Shown: in pieces, positions 18,906 to 27,104 of the stretch | Layout of the letters: each line of letters opens with the position of its first letter | Numbering within the stretch: position 1 is the stretch's first letter | Source: JBCBSZ01 sp039818945 | GTDB taxonomy: Bacteria; Actinomycetota; Acidimicrobiia; Acidimicrobiales; Poriferisodalaceae | Reading direction: 5' to 3' | Length of the DNA: 64,000 bases | Assembly (NCBI GenBank): GCA_039818945.1 | Contig: JBCBSZ010000013.1 | Coordinates: 1-64,000, forward strand | The notes under the pieces: generated by a model | The model's database searches: none | Seen by the model: the letters and a program-made list of their open reading frames with translations, nothing else | What the model was told of the DNA's origin: nothing | Translations under genes and position numbers: made by a program

Positions 18906-19483
18906 CCGCCGAGCGCCCGCCAGGCGAGCCGGGCGGTCCGTCGGGGCCAGGTCCCGCCCGGCTCGTCGCCGGCGAGGGCCATGGCGTACCAGGCCCCGAC
19001 GGTCATCGCGACCACGTCGCTCCGTTCGGTCGGCGAGGCCGTGATGGCGCCGTCGGCCGCGGCGGCGTCGAGGATCCCCCGCAGCCGCGATCGCCGCGGC
19101 GCCACCACCCGGTCCCGATAGGCGGCCAGGACCTCCGGGTCCACCGAGCCGTGGAGCATCGCGCCGACCATCGGCACGCCGGACACGGCGACGATGCCGT
19201 CCCGGAACGCCGTGAGCTCGGCGACGAGGTCGGCGAGGTGGTCGCCCGAGCGGCGCGGCGCGGTCGATTCGCTGAGCGCTCCGATCGCGGCGATCGCCAG
19301 GTCGGCCTTGGAGTCGTGGCGGCGGTACAGCGCCGGGCGGGTCGTCCCGGCACGGGCGGCGACGTCAGCGAACGTCAGCGCCTCGTAGCCGACCTCGCTG
19401 AGGAGCTCGGCGGCGGCGGCGATGATCGCTCGGTCGAGACTCTCGTCGCGGGGTCGACCGCGGGCGACGGGACGTTCCGGCAT
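18881..19483 (-). CDS. TetR/AcrR family transcriptional regulator
   Basis: 200 residues with a clear HTH (IIAAAAELLSEVGYEALTFADVAARAGTTRPALYRRHDSKADL) and a TetR C-terminal domain like that of the YcdC/PF16859 group. The N-terminus ERPVARGRPRDESLD carries the usual arginine-rich arm. ATG 19483 is favoured over a start at 19741 because it sits 6 nt after a TACGCT -10 box, making it leaderless. The 3' end overlaps the ABM gene by 25 nt, so antisense interference between regulator and neighbour is possible. Confidence 0.88.
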   Translation of the reverse strand: MPERPVARGRPRDESLDRAIIAAAAELLSEVGYEALTFADVAARAGTTRPALYRRHDSKADLAIAAIGALSESTAPRRSGDHLADLVAELTAFRDGIVAVSGVPMVGAMLHGSVDPEVLAAYRDRVVAPRRSRLRGILDAAAADGAITASPTERSDVVAMTVGAWYAMALAGDEPGGTWPRRTARLAWRALGGQTVDDDG

Positions 19484-19489
19484 GGCCGC

Positions 19490-19495
19490 AGCGTA
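19490..19495 (-). promoter_or_regulatory. Leaderless -10 box TACGCT for the TetR gene
   Basis: TACGCT (reverse strand) ends 6 nt before ATG 19483, so transcription would begin at or next to the start codon. Confidence 0.5.
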
Positions 19496-19529
19496 GGCCG
19501 TTGCGATGCACGACCGTCTCGGAACCGAC

Positions 19530-21008
19530 TCAGCGGCTGCGGCCCCGCCCACCCGAGCGAGCGGGCGCGCCCTGGCGGCGCTGGTCGCCCGAGCGCTTGC
19601 CCTTCGGTGCGGCGTTGCGGCCGCGGCCGGGACCCTGCGGGGCGCCGCCGCGCCTGGTGCCCTTGCCCTTCGAGCCGCTGCGCTTGGCGCCGGTGGACGC
19701 CGCGCCGGTGCGCTTGGCACCGCCGGCCTTCGGCGCCCCACCCCGAGCGTCGGGCCGGCGTCCGCCGGTGCCCTGGCGCTTGCGGCGCTTGGGGTTGCGC
19801 TGGTCGTTCGAGGGGTTGTGCGACCGCTTCGAGCGTCGGGGTTGCTCCTCGGGCACGGTGACCAGCGTCCGCGACGGTGCCGAGGACGCCGCCCGCAACG
19901 CCGCGGCGTCGGGCTCGGTCATCGGCTCGGTCAGTCCGACGTCGCGCTGGATCTTGCGCACCTCCTTGCCCTGCTCGGGCTGGACGAGGGAGACCACGAC
20001 GCCGCCGCGGCCGGCGCGGGCGGTGCGGCCCGAGCGGTGGAGGTAGGTCTTGTGATCCTCCGGCGGGTCGTAGTGCACGACGGCGGCGACGTCGTCGACG
20101 TGGATGCCCCGGGCGGCGACGTCGGTGGCGACGAGCGCGTGCACCCGGCCGCTCGCGAACAGCTCGAGGGCGCGGGTCCGTTGGTTCTGGCTCCGCCCGC
20201 CGTGGATCGCGACGGCCTCGATGCCCGCCTTCCCGAGCTGCTTGGCGACCCGATCCGAGCCGTGTCGGGTGCGGCAGAACACGATCGCCGGCCACACGGC
20301 GTCGACGGCCTGGGCGGTCACCGCGCTGCGGTCGGCCCGCTGGACCTTCCAGAACACGTGGTGGGCGGCGGTGACGTCGGGCGTCTCCTCGCCGACCTCG
20401 TGGCGGACCGGGTCGCGCTGGTGGTCCCGCGTCAGCTGCGCGACGTCGCCGTCGAGCGTGGCGGAGAACAGCACGGTCTGGCGCTTCCGAGCGGTCTGGT
20501 CGAGCAGGCGGCGCACGACGGGGAGGAAGCCCATGTCGGCCATGCGGTCGGCCTCGTCGATCACGACCCGGTCGACGGCGTCGAGGTGCACCTCACCCTG
20601 CTGGATCAGATCCTCGAGCCGGCCCGGGCAGGCGACGAGCACGTCGACGCCCCGGCGCAGCGCGCTCAACTGCGGGCCGTAGCCGACGCCGCCGTACACC
20701 ACGCCGACGCGGACGGGGCCGGAGAACGACCGCAGCTCGCCCGCGATCTGCTCGGCCAGCTCACGGGTCGGGGCCAGCACGAGGCCGCGCGGGTGCTTGG
20801 GCTGGGCCCGCTCGACGGTGGCGACGAGCGGGATGCCGAAGGCGAGCGTCTTGCCCGAGCCGGTGGGCGCCCGGCCGCACACGTCGCGGCCGTCGAGGGC
20901 GTCGGCGATCGTGGCGGCCTGGATCTCGAACGGCTCGGTGATGCCGCGGGCCTCGAGCGCGCGGCAGATCGGGTCGGGGACGCCCAGCTGGGCGAAGGTC
21001 GGGGGCAT
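19530..21008 (-). CDS. DEAD-box ATP-dependent RNA helicase with basic C-terminal tail
   Basis: 492 residues. The Q motif (TEPFEIQAATI), Walker A APTGSGKT (47-54), PTRELAEQI, CPGRLEDLI, DEAD box (VIDEADRM), SAT (LFSATLDGD), TDVAARGIH and HRSGRTARAGR are all present, so both RecA domains are complete. The last 130 residues are rich in Arg, Lys and Gly (KGKGTRRGG, KRSGDQRRQ), a disordered RNA-binding tail. It should unwind structured RNA during ribosome assembly, RNA decay or cold growth. ATG 21008 has GAGGAG four bases upstream. A candidate promoter at 21162-21167 would give a leader of about 150 nt. Confidence 0.93.
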   Translation of the reverse strand: MPPTFAQLGVPDPICRALEARGITEPFEIQAATIADALDGRDVCGRAPTGSGKTLAFGIPLVATVERAQPKHPRGLVLAPTRELAEQIAGELRSFSGPVRVGVVYGGVGYGPQLSALRRGVDVLVACPGRLEDLIQQGEVHLDAVDRVVIDEADRMADMGFLPVVRRLLDQTARKRQTVLFSATLDGDVAQLTRDHQRDPVRHEVGEETPDVTAAHHVFWKVQRADRSAVTAQAVDAVWPAIVFCRTRHGSDRVAKQLGKAGIEAVAIHGGRSQNQRTRALELFASGRVHALVATDVAARGIHVDDVAAVVHYDPPEDHKTYLHRSGRTARAGRGGVVVSLVQPEQGKEVRKIQRDVGLTEPMTEPDAAALRAASSAPSRTLVTVPEEQPRRSKRSHNPSNDQRNPKRRKRQGTGGRRPDARGGAPKAGGAKRTGAASTGAKRSGSKGKGTRRGGAPQGPGRGRNAAPKGKRSGDQRRQGAPARSGGRGRSR

Positions 21009-21265
21009 GGTGCTCCTCGCGGCGCGCCGGACGGCGGCCGGATCAGGGGGTTCGCGTGGGGGTCGAAGGTGCGTTCAGGGGGTGGTTCACGTCGACGGGA
21101 GGAACCCACACCTGCCTGCGAACCCACCGGCGAGCGATCCCGCTCGGCCGGAGCGAGCCCGAGGGTAGCGGCTCGGTCGGCCAGTGCCTCGGACCCGCCC
21201 GCCATATTGACAAACTCGTTTGTCGATACGAGAGTGGGCCGCCCCCGACGAGAGGTGCACGCCCC
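21009..21265. other. Divergent intergenic region with helicase leader and TACCCT -10 candidate
   Basis: This 257-nt gap separates the RNA helicase gene (leftward) from the VOC operon (rightward). On the reverse strand, TACCCT at 21162-21167 matches the -10 hexamer seen at other promoters here and would start a leader of about 150 nt. That leader contains two GTGGGTTC copies. Long leaders are known on cold-induced RNA helicase genes; whether this one is regulatory is untested. The rightward operator is listed separately. Confidence 0.35.
21205..21228. promoter_or_regulatory. Inverted repeat upstream of the VOC/ArsR/AHSA1 operon
   Basis: GACAAAC (21209-21215) and GTTTGTC (21218-21224) are perfect arms around TC. 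The symmetry extends to 21205-21228 with one mismatch. It lies about 38 nt before the GTG of the first gene. TTGACA at 21207-21212 could double as a -35 box, so a bound repressor would block the promoter. The ArsR-type regulator encoded by the second gene is the likely ligand. Confidence 0.65.
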
Positions 21266-21718
21266 GTGGCCGACAGCGATCCGTTCTCCGAGCTCCCGAC
21301 GGTGCCGAGCGCGCCGACCGACCTGCCCGGCACCCTCGACGTCGGAGCGTTCTCGATCTCGCTCACGGTCGCCGACCTCGCGGCCTCGCAGGCCTTCTAC
21401 GAGCACCTCGGGTTCGTCGTCACCGGAGGCGACCCCGAGCAGAACTGGCTCATCCTCAAGAACGGTGACACCACGATCGGCCTGTTCCACGGGATGTTCG
21501 AGCACAACGTCCTCACCTTCAACCCCGGGCTCACCAGCCGGATGGAGCGGGTCGAATCGTTCACCGACGTGCGGGACATCCAGGCCCGCCTCGAGGCCGC
21601 GGGGGTGGAGGTGCTGCAGCGCGCCGACCCGGACGACGAGGGACCGGCGTCCTTCCTCGTCCTCGACCCGGACGACAACCCGGTGCTCGTCGACCAGTTC
21701 TTCCCCCGTCCGGCGTGA
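21266..21718 (+). CDS. VOC (glyoxalase/bleomycin resistance) family protein
   Basis: 150 residues with one vicinal-oxygen-chelate domain: FSISLTVADLAASQAFYEHLGFVVTGG at the N-terminal half and the closing FLVLDPDDNPVLVDQFF. Proteins of this type bind a metal and act on glyoxal adducts, aromatic diols or drugs. Starting at GTG 21266 keeps the inverted repeat outside the coding region; an AGAGG ribosome site precedes it. The stop overlaps the ArsR-type gene (GTGA), so it is the first gene of a three-gene operon. Confidence 0.85.
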   Translation: MADSDPFSELPTVPSAPTDLPGTLDVGAFSISLTVADLAASQAFYEHLGFVVTGGDPEQNWLILKNGDTTIGLFHGMFEHNVLTFNPGLTSRMERVESFTDVRDIQARLEAAGVEVLQRADPDDEGPASFLVLDPDDNPVLVDQFFPRPA

Positions 21719-22290
21719 CCGCCGCGCCGAGGGTCGCCTACGTGAGCGACCCCGCCGTGGTGGACGTGGCGATCGATCCGCTGCGCCGTCGCCTCCTGGC
21801 CCTGCTCGACGAGCCGGCGTCGGCCACCGCTCTCGCCCGGCACCTCGACCTGCCCAGGCAGCGGGTCAACTACCACCTCCGTCAGCTCGAGGGGGCCGGC
21901 CTCGTCGAGCTGGACTCCACCCGGCCCCGCCGCGGTGTCGTCGAGCGGCTGTACCGCCGCCGGGCCGACGTCGTGCTCGTCGACCCCGGCATCGTCGACG
22001 ACGACCGGCTCGACCGTCGTGACCGGGCCGGGGTGCTCGGTGTCCTGGGGGTAGCGACGAGCCTGCTCGATCACGGCTCGGCGGTGGCCTCCGCAGCGGC
22101 GGTGTCGGGCCGCCGGGTGGCCGCTGCGACGCTCGACGCCGAGATCCACCTCGAGAGCCCGGCGGCCATGCGCCAGCTCGTCGACGAGCTCGGCGAGGTG
22201 CTGGCCCGCCACGACCGGCCCGGCGACGGCTCGCTGGCGGTCCGCGCCGTCTCCGTCCTGCTGCCCGCGCTCGAGGAGGAGGGGCGATGA
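21715..22290 (+). CDS. ArsR-type winged-helix transcriptional regulator
   Basis: 191 residues with an ArsR-like HTH near the N-terminus (AIDPLRRRLLALLDEPASATALARHLDLPRQRVNYHLRQLEGAGLVEL) and a C-terminal region of unknown fold. No CxC metal site is present, so it is not a classical arsenic sensor. It is placed between a VOC gene and an AHSA1-family gene, with 4-nt overlaps on both sides. This VOC-ArsR-AHSA1 arrangement is recurrent in actinobacteria. It probably represses its own operon through the inverted repeat at 21205-21228. Confidence 0.85.
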   Translation: MTAAPRVAYVSDPAVVDVAIDPLRRRLLALLDEPASATALARHLDLPRQRVNYHLRQLEGAGLVELDSTRPRRGVVERLYRRRADVVLVDPGIVDDDRLDRRDRAGVLGVLGVATSLLDHGSAVASAAAVSGRRVAAATLDAEIHLESPAAMRQLVDELGEVLARHDRPGDGSLAVRAVSVLLPALEEEGR

Positions 22291-23009
22291 CCGACCGCCA
22301 CGAGGAGCACCGCGTCTCGGCCCGGGCCGACCTCGACGACGTGTGGCGACTGCTCACCACCGCGGAGGGGCTGACCGCCTGGTTCGGCACCGAATCGTCG
22401 ATCGACCTCCGGCTCGGCGGTGGCGTCGAGATCGGCTGGGGCGGCGACGAGCGGATCGTCGGTGAGATCGGTGCGCTCGAGGCTCCGCATCGACTCCGGG
22501 TGGCGTACGTCGAGCACGGTGAGGAGGTCGGCGCCGAGGAGTGGCTCCTCTCCCATGACGACGGGGTGACCCACGTGCGCCTGATCCACTCGATGCCCGA
22601 CCCCGGCGTCGACGACTGGGAGGGCTTCTACGGGGACTACCGCCGCGGGTGGAGGCTGTTCCTCACGAGCCTGCGATTCGCCGCCGAGCTGGGCGGCGAT
22701 CCGCGCCGGGCGGTCGACTCCCGCTACGTGCCCGCCCCCGCGGGCCGGGAGGCGACCTGGGCCTCATGCGCCGCCGAGTTGGCCGCGAACCCACCGGGCG
22801 CGGACCACGTCGAGCTCGTCGCCGACCGGCCCCATCAGCTCGTGCTCGCCGATGAGACCTCGACCGTCCTCTTCGACCTCGAGGGCGGTGGCGAGGGACT
22901 CGTCTGCTACGTCCAGGTCGCCTCGCACGGGTCCGAGCGGGACGACGAGCAGGCCGCCCGCTGGCGATCCGAGGTGCTCAGCCGGCTGACCGGCGCCGTA
23001 CCAGGGTGA
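22287..23009 (+). CDS. SRPBCC / AHSA1-family START-like protein
   Basis: 240 residues opening with an AHSA1-type SRPBCC fold (HRVSARADLDDVWRLLTTAEGLTAWFGTES, then RLGGGVEIGWGG and the C-terminal WRLFLTSLRFAAE helix). Such proteins make a deep hydrophobic pocket for lipids or aromatic ligands. The extra 90 C-terminal residues form a second region of unclear relationship. ATG 22287 overlaps the ArsR-type stop. The 3' end overlaps the convergent methyltransferase gene by 32 nt. Confidence 0.82.
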   Translation: MTDRHEEHRVSARADLDDVWRLLTTAEGLTAWFGTESSIDLRLGGGVEIGWGGDERIVGEIGALEAPHRLRVAYVEHGEEVGAEEWLLSHDDGVTHVRLIHSMPDPGVDDWEGFYGDYRRGWRLFLTSLRFAAELGGDPRRAVDSRYVPAPAGREATWASCAAELAANPPGADHVELVADRPHQLVLADETSTVLFDLEGGGEGLVCYVQVASHGSERDDEQAARWRSEVLSRLTGAVPG

Positions 23010-24003
23010 CGCCGTCGCCGATGGTGAGCATCAGGACGTCGAGATCGTCACGGCCGGCCAGCTCGTCGTTGAGGCGACGGATGGCGTCGGTGTCCGGATC
23101 GGTGACCGACGGGTCGATCACCGTCCCGCCCCAGAGCACGTTGTCGATGGCGATCGTGCCGCCGGGTGCGAGGCGGGGCAGGAGCTCCTCGACGTAGGTG
23201 GCGTAGCCGGTCTTGTCGGCGTCGATGAACGCGAGGTCGACGTGGGGCTCGGCGGGCAGGGCGCGGAGCGTGTCGGCGGCCGGCCCGATCCGCACCTCGA
23301 TCCGGTCCGCGACCCCCGCCTGCTCCCAGAACGGCCGACCGACCGACGTGAAGTCCTCGCTGACGTCACAGCAGACGAGCCGCCCGTCGGCCGGGAGGCC
23401 TCGGGCGATCCAGAGCGCCGACATCCCCGTGAACGTGCCGACCTCGACCACGTGGCGGGCACCGCTGATCTCGGTCAGCAGCTGCAGGAAGCGGCCCTGG
23501 TCCTCGCCGATGTTCATGCCGCCCAGCGCACCGAAGCGCTCCTTCGTCTCCGCGGCGAGCGCGGCGGCGATCGGCTCGCCGGCTGCGCTGGCGTGCTCGA
23601 GCACGTAGTCGTGGAGGCGGGCCGACCCGCCCGTCGACCGGCTCCCGGCGATCGGGCGGGAGCGCACCGGCCCGGCGACGTGCTGACCGGTCAGCCAGCC
23701 CTGGACGACCTGCTCGTCGTGATGGGCCGTGACGGGGAGCACGGCACGGCCGAGGCCACCCAGGACGGCCTCGACGTCGACGCCCTCGGCGACGAGGACC
23801 GCCAGGCCGACGCCGTCGCGCGAGAGCACCTCGGAGGCGCCCCAGAGCGCGCGACCCAGGCGCCGGGCGACCTCGACCGGGTCGGTCGCGTCGCGCACGT
23901 CGGCCAGGATCGCGACCGGCCCGCCGTCGGGGTCGATCGCGGCGAGCGCCGCGGCCGCGTCGTCGTCGGGACCGAGCCGGAGGAAGTCGAGATCATCGCC
24001 CAT
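22978..24003 (-). CDS. SAM-dependent O-methyltransferase (class I, COMT-like) with N-terminal extension
   Basis: 341 residues. Residues about 125-341 form a catechol/caffeoyl-CoA type O-methyltransferase: HVVEVGTFTGMSALWIARGLP (SAM loop), VCCDVSE, DLAFIDADKTGYATYVEELLPRLAPGG and NVLWGGTV. The first 120 residues (LRLGPDDDAAAALAAIDPDGGPVAIL...) are not part of that family and I do not recognise them. The enzyme should methylate a diol using divalent metal. ATG 24003 sits 6 nt after TACGGT, so the gene is probably leaderless, and it diverges from the ferredoxin-like gene with overlapping promoters. Confidence 0.85.
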   Translation of the reverse strand: MGDDLDFLRLGPDDDAAAALAAIDPDGGPVAILADVRDATDPVEVARRLGRALWGASEVLSRDGVGLAVLVAEGVDVEAVLGGLGRAVLPVTAHHDEQVVQGWLTGQHVAGPVRSRPIAGSRSTGGSARLHDYVLEHASAAGEPIAAALAAETKERFGALGGMNIGEDQGRFLQLLTEISGARHVVEVGTFTGMSALWIARGLPADGRLVCCDVSEDFTSVGRPFWEQAGVADRIEVRIGPAADTLRALPAEPHVDLAFIDADKTGYATYVEELLPRLAPGGTIAIDNVLWGGTVIDPSVTDPDTDAIRRLNDELAGRDDLDVLMLTIGDGVTLVRRRSAG

Positions 24004-24009
24004 CGGATG

Positions 24010-24039
24010 ACCGTATCCAGCTCGATCGGTCGATACGGT
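24010..24039. promoter_or_regulatory. Back-to-back leaderless promoters with identical TACGGT -10 boxes
   Basis: TACGGT on the reverse strand (24010-24015) ends 6 nt before ATG 24003, and TACGGT on the forward strand (24034-24039) ends 6 nt before GTG 24046. Only 18 bp separate the two hexamers, so each -35 region overlaps the other -10 box. Identical hexamer and spacing on both sides strongly suggest that both genes are leaderless and compete for polymerase. Confidence 0.6.
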
Positions 24040-24045
24040 GAACCG

Positions 24046-24948
24046 GTGGCCAACTCCGACTCCGCCGCTCCCTACGACCGCTTCGGCATCGACCCGATCG
24101 GGTCCGCCGGCCACTACGCCCACTTCGTGTTCGTCGAGTGGCGCCTCCCGTGGAAGCGGGACATCTTCGACGACGCCGCCCTCGGCGCGGTCAAGGTGGC
24201 GGTCGAGCGGGCTGCCGAACGGGGCGAGCCGACGAGGGTGCTCGGTCTGGTCCCGGGCAGCGGGAGCGGCTCCCCGGCGGGGACGGCCCGCCTGATCCGC
24301 TACTCGCACACCGGTGCCGCGTACGTCCGCACCGAGGCGCTGGTCGAGGTCGACGACTTCGCCGAGCAGGTCATCGACGTGGTCGAGGGCGGCGAGCCCG
24401 GTCCCGTCCACGAGCCGGGCGACGTGCGCGACCTCATGATCTGCACCCACGGTCGGCGCGATCGGCGCTGCGGTGCCGAGGGGCTCCGCCTCTTCGAGCA
24501 GGTCGCCTCCCGCTGGGACGACGTCCGGGTCTGGCGCATCAGCCACACCGGCGGCCACCGCTTCGCTCCGACCGGCATCTCGTTCCCCGAGGGCTGGTTC
24601 TGGGGGAACCTCACCGTCGACGTGCTCGACTCGGTCATGGGACGCTCCGGCGACCGGACCGAGCTCGCCCATCACCTCCGGGGCAACGCCGCCCTGCCCA
24701 AGCCGGCCCAGGTGCTCGACCGCGACGCGTTCGTCGAGCACGGGTGGGCGTGGTCGTCCCGGCCCCGCGCCGCCGAGATCGAGCTGCTCGACGACGAGAG
24801 CGCCGCCGTGACCCTCGCTCCGCTGCGCGGCGCGGGGGAGCGCTCGGCCGTGGTCGGTGTCGGTCGCCGCGTCCCCACCACGGCGTGCGACTCGCTCTGC
24901 GACGATCCGGACTCGACCACCCCGGAGCTCGCCGTCATCTCCAGCTGA
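24046..24948 (+). CDS. Sucrase/ferredoxin-like family protein (thioredoxin-like 2Fe-2S type)
   Basis: 300 residues matching the Suc_Fer-like family (PF06999): Cys133 and Cys142 in MICTHGRRDRRCG, the diagnostic HTGGHRFAPT stretch at 167-176 followed by PEGWFWGNL, and a C-terminal CDSLC. The domain is a thioredoxin-like ferredoxin fold and probably holds a 2Fe-2S cluster or a redox disulfide. The older name sucrase is misleading. GTG 24046 is preferred to ATG 24007 because it lies 6 nt after a TACGGT -10 box. The partner reductase is not in the window. Confidence 0.82.
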   Translation: MANSDSAAPYDRFGIDPIGSAGHYAHFVFVEWRLPWKRDIFDDAALGAVKVAVERAAERGEPTRVLGLVPGSGSGSPAGTARLIRYSHTGAAYVRTEALVEVDDFAEQVIDVVEGGEPGPVHEPGDVRDLMICTHGRRDRRCGAEGLRLFEQVASRWDDVRVWRISHTGGHRFAPTGISFPEGWFWGNLTVDVLDSVMGRSGDRTELAHHLRGNAALPKPAQVLDRDAFVEHGWAWSSRPRAAEIELLDDESAAVTLAPLRGAGERSAVVGVGRRVPTTACDSLCDDPDSTTPELAVISS

Positions 24949-24976
24949 TGGCGCCGTCCCGATCGCGCACCACCTG

Positions 24977-26128
24977 ATGGCCGCGTCCGACGACCGCGAG
25001 CGTCGTCGGTCGCTCCGGGTGATGTGTGGCATCTACCTGGGGTTCGCCATGCCCATCGCCATGCTCGGCGTGGCGTGGCCCTCCATCCGCGACGAGCTCG
25101 GCCAGTCCAACTCCGCGCTCGGGATCCTCGCGACCAGCTACGGGATCGGCCGGCTCGCGCTCTCGGGCTCGGGCGGCCTCCAACTCCGCCGGCGCAGCTT
25201 CGGTCCGGCGGTCGCACTGGCCGTCGGTGCGCTCGGTGTCGCCTCGCTGGCCGTGGCGGCGGCCACGAGCTGGCCCGGCCTGCTCGCCGCGGTGCTCGCG
25301 ACCGGCCTCGCCTCGGGGGCGCTCGACTCGCTCGGCGGTCGCTACATCGCGGCGTCCGGTTCGGTGGGCATGGCCGGCCTGCTCGCCGGCAGCTATGGCG
25401 TCGGCGCCACGATCGGCCCCGTCGTCGTGGCGCTCGGGGACGCGTGGCGGTGGGCCTACGTGCTGGCCGGGGTGATCGCCCTCGCCGGCGCTGCGGCCGT
25501 GGCGCGCCCGTCGCTGGCGTGGCCGGAGGTCGCCGACGAGCCCGCGGCCACGGGCCCGGTCGCCCGGCCGTCGTGGCGCTCGACCGCGGTGGTCGCGTCG
25601 CTGCTGTTGATGGTCGCGTTCGTGGGCCTCGAGGTCACGATGGGGCAGTGGACGGCGACCTACCTGGAGGACGCCCGGTCGATCGACGACCGGATCGCCG
25701 GGCTGGCGGTGAGCGGGTTCTGGGCCGGGGCCACGATCGGGCGGCTCGTGCTCGGTCGGGTCGGCCTCGGCGCACGCCACCTGCCGGCGGTGACCGTGGG
25801 TGTCGTGCTCGCCATCGGCTCGTTGGCGGTGCTGCCGGGTTGGTCCGTGATCGCGGCGGGTGTGGCGGTGGGGCTGGCCGTCGCACCGTTCTTCCCGGTG
25901 ATCATGGCCACCACCGCCGAGCGGGTCGGCGTCGCCGCCGCACCCCGCGTCTCCGGGTGGCAGCTCGTGGCCGGCAACGTCGGCGCCACGTCGATCCCCG
26001 CCCTCACCGGCCTCGCCGTCGAGCTGACCGACGAGCGGGCCCCGCTGGCCGTGCTGTTCGCGACGTGCGGACTCGGGGCGATCGCCCTCGCGCTGGCCCG
26101 CCGGGCGGGTGCCGCCGCGCCGAGCTGA
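24977..26128 (+). CDS. MFS transporter
   Basis: 383 residues with 12 predicted hydrophobic segments in two halves. It begins at SLRVMCGIYLGFAMPIAMLGVAWPSIRDELG, a typical first MFS helix, and has helices such as SGFWAGATIGRLVLGRVGLGARHL in the second half. It resembles the FucP/YfmO-like group of sugar or drug transporters, but the substrate is not readable. ATG 24977 follows the ferredoxin-like gene by 28 nt and may share its transcript. It ends 2 nt before the convergent Cys-rich protein gene. Confidence 0.85.
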   Translation: MAASDDRERRRSLRVMCGIYLGFAMPIAMLGVAWPSIRDELGQSNSALGILATSYGIGRLALSGSGGLQLRRRSFGPAVALAVGALGVASLAVAAATSWPGLLAAVLATGLASGALDSLGGRYIAASGSVGMAGLLAGSYGVGATIGPVVVALGDAWRWAYVLAGVIALAGAAAVARPSLAWPEVADEPAATGPVARPSWRSTAVVASLLLMVAFVGLEVTMGQWTATYLEDARSIDDRIAGLAVSGFWAGATIGRLVLGRVGLGARHLPAVTVGVVLAIGSLAVLPGWSVIAAGVAVGLAVAPFFPVIMATTAERVGVAAAPRVSGWQLVAGNVGATSIPALTGLAVELTDERAPLAVLFATCGLGAIALALARRAGAAAPS

Positions 26129-26130
26129 GG

Positions 26131-27099
26131 TCAGTCCACGGCAGCCAGGAGGTCGCCCGCGGCCGGGAGCTCCGTCGGGCAGGGCCCATCGTCGCTGATC
26201 ACCGAGCTCGCGGCCGTGGCCGACTCGGCCCGCAGCACGCACACCCCGTCGACGTCGACGGCCACGACCACGCCCTCGCCGATCGCCGCCCGCAGCTCGA
26301 CGTCGGCTCGGGCGAAGCCCGCCTCGGCGATCTCGCGTGCCTCGGCCAGGAGGGCGTCGACGTCGGTCTCGGTGCCGCTGATGGCGACGGCGAGCTCGTC
26401 GGCCACGCGACGGGCGTCGGCGAGGCTGGGCTCGGGTTGCTCGACGACCCGGACGCCGCGCAGCGCCACCACCAGGCCGAGGATCAGGTACGCCGCGGCG
26501 ATCGTGCCACCCACCACGTAGCGGACCCGGGCCCGGTTGGTCAGCCGCCGGCTGGGCAGGGCGCGGGTGGCGCCGAGGTCGATCACCACCTCGGTGCCGA
26601 GCGCGGCGGCCAGCCCGGCCATGCTCCACAGCTCCGACGCGGAGGTGGCGTGGCGGTCGCAGAGGGGCAACAGCCCGTCCCAGTCGGCGCGGCGACCCGC
26701 CTCGACCCGTCCGACGACGGCGGTCGGGCGGGGCGACCGCGGCGGGCAGAGGGCGCACATCGGGTGGACCCGCACGCCGAGCACCGTCTGCTCCTCGCCC
26801 CGGAGTCCCTTCTCGTGGACGACGACCCGCCCGGTCAGCTCGACGTCGAGCTCGACCTCCTCGGGTCGCCAGGGCCCGAGCCGCTCGGCCAGCTCCTCGG
26901 AGTCGCGAAGGGCGTAGAACCCGCAGGTGCAGCTGGGCTCGGGGACCTGGTGCAGGTGGCCCTCACCGCACTCGGCGCGGCTCGACGCGCCGAAGAAGGT
27001 GCCCCGCACGGCGGGCCGCAGCCCGGGCCGACCGTCGACCAGCCCGAGCCGGCAGCGCTTCGTCGCGACCAGCGGGTCGATCGGCGCACCCGGGTCCAC
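26131..27099 (-). CDS. Cys-rich single-pass membrane protein of unknown function
   Basis: 322 residues without a family I can name. The N-terminal part is Cys/His-rich: CRLG near residue 15, CGEGHLHQ, SCTCGFYALRD, MCALCPP and CDRHA, which suggests one or two structural zinc sites. A membrane helix follows (VRYVVGGTIAAAYLILGLVVAL), then a soluble helical C-terminus. The CxCGFYA motif is seen in other uncharacterised actinobacterial proteins. GTG 27099 is 5 nt after the stop of the 42-residue gene, so they form a two-gene unit. The membrane orientation is unclear. No function is proposed. Confidence 0.7.
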   Translation of the reverse strand: MDPGAPIDPLVATKRCRLGLVDGRPGLRPAVRGTFFGASSRAECGEGHLHQVPEPSCTCGFYALRDSEELAERLGPWRPEEVELDVELTGRVVVHEKGLRGEEQTVLGVRVHPMCALCPPRSPRPTAVVGRVEAGRRADWDGLLPLCDRHATSASELWSMAGLAAALGTEVVIDLGATRALPSRRLTNRARVRYVVGGTIAAAYLILGLVVALRGVRVVEQPEPSLADARRVADELAVAISGTETDVDALLAEAREIAEAGFARADVELRAAIGEGVVVAVDVDGVCVLRAESATAASSVISDDGPCPTELPAAGDLLAAVD

Positions 27100-27104
27100 G
27101 GGCG

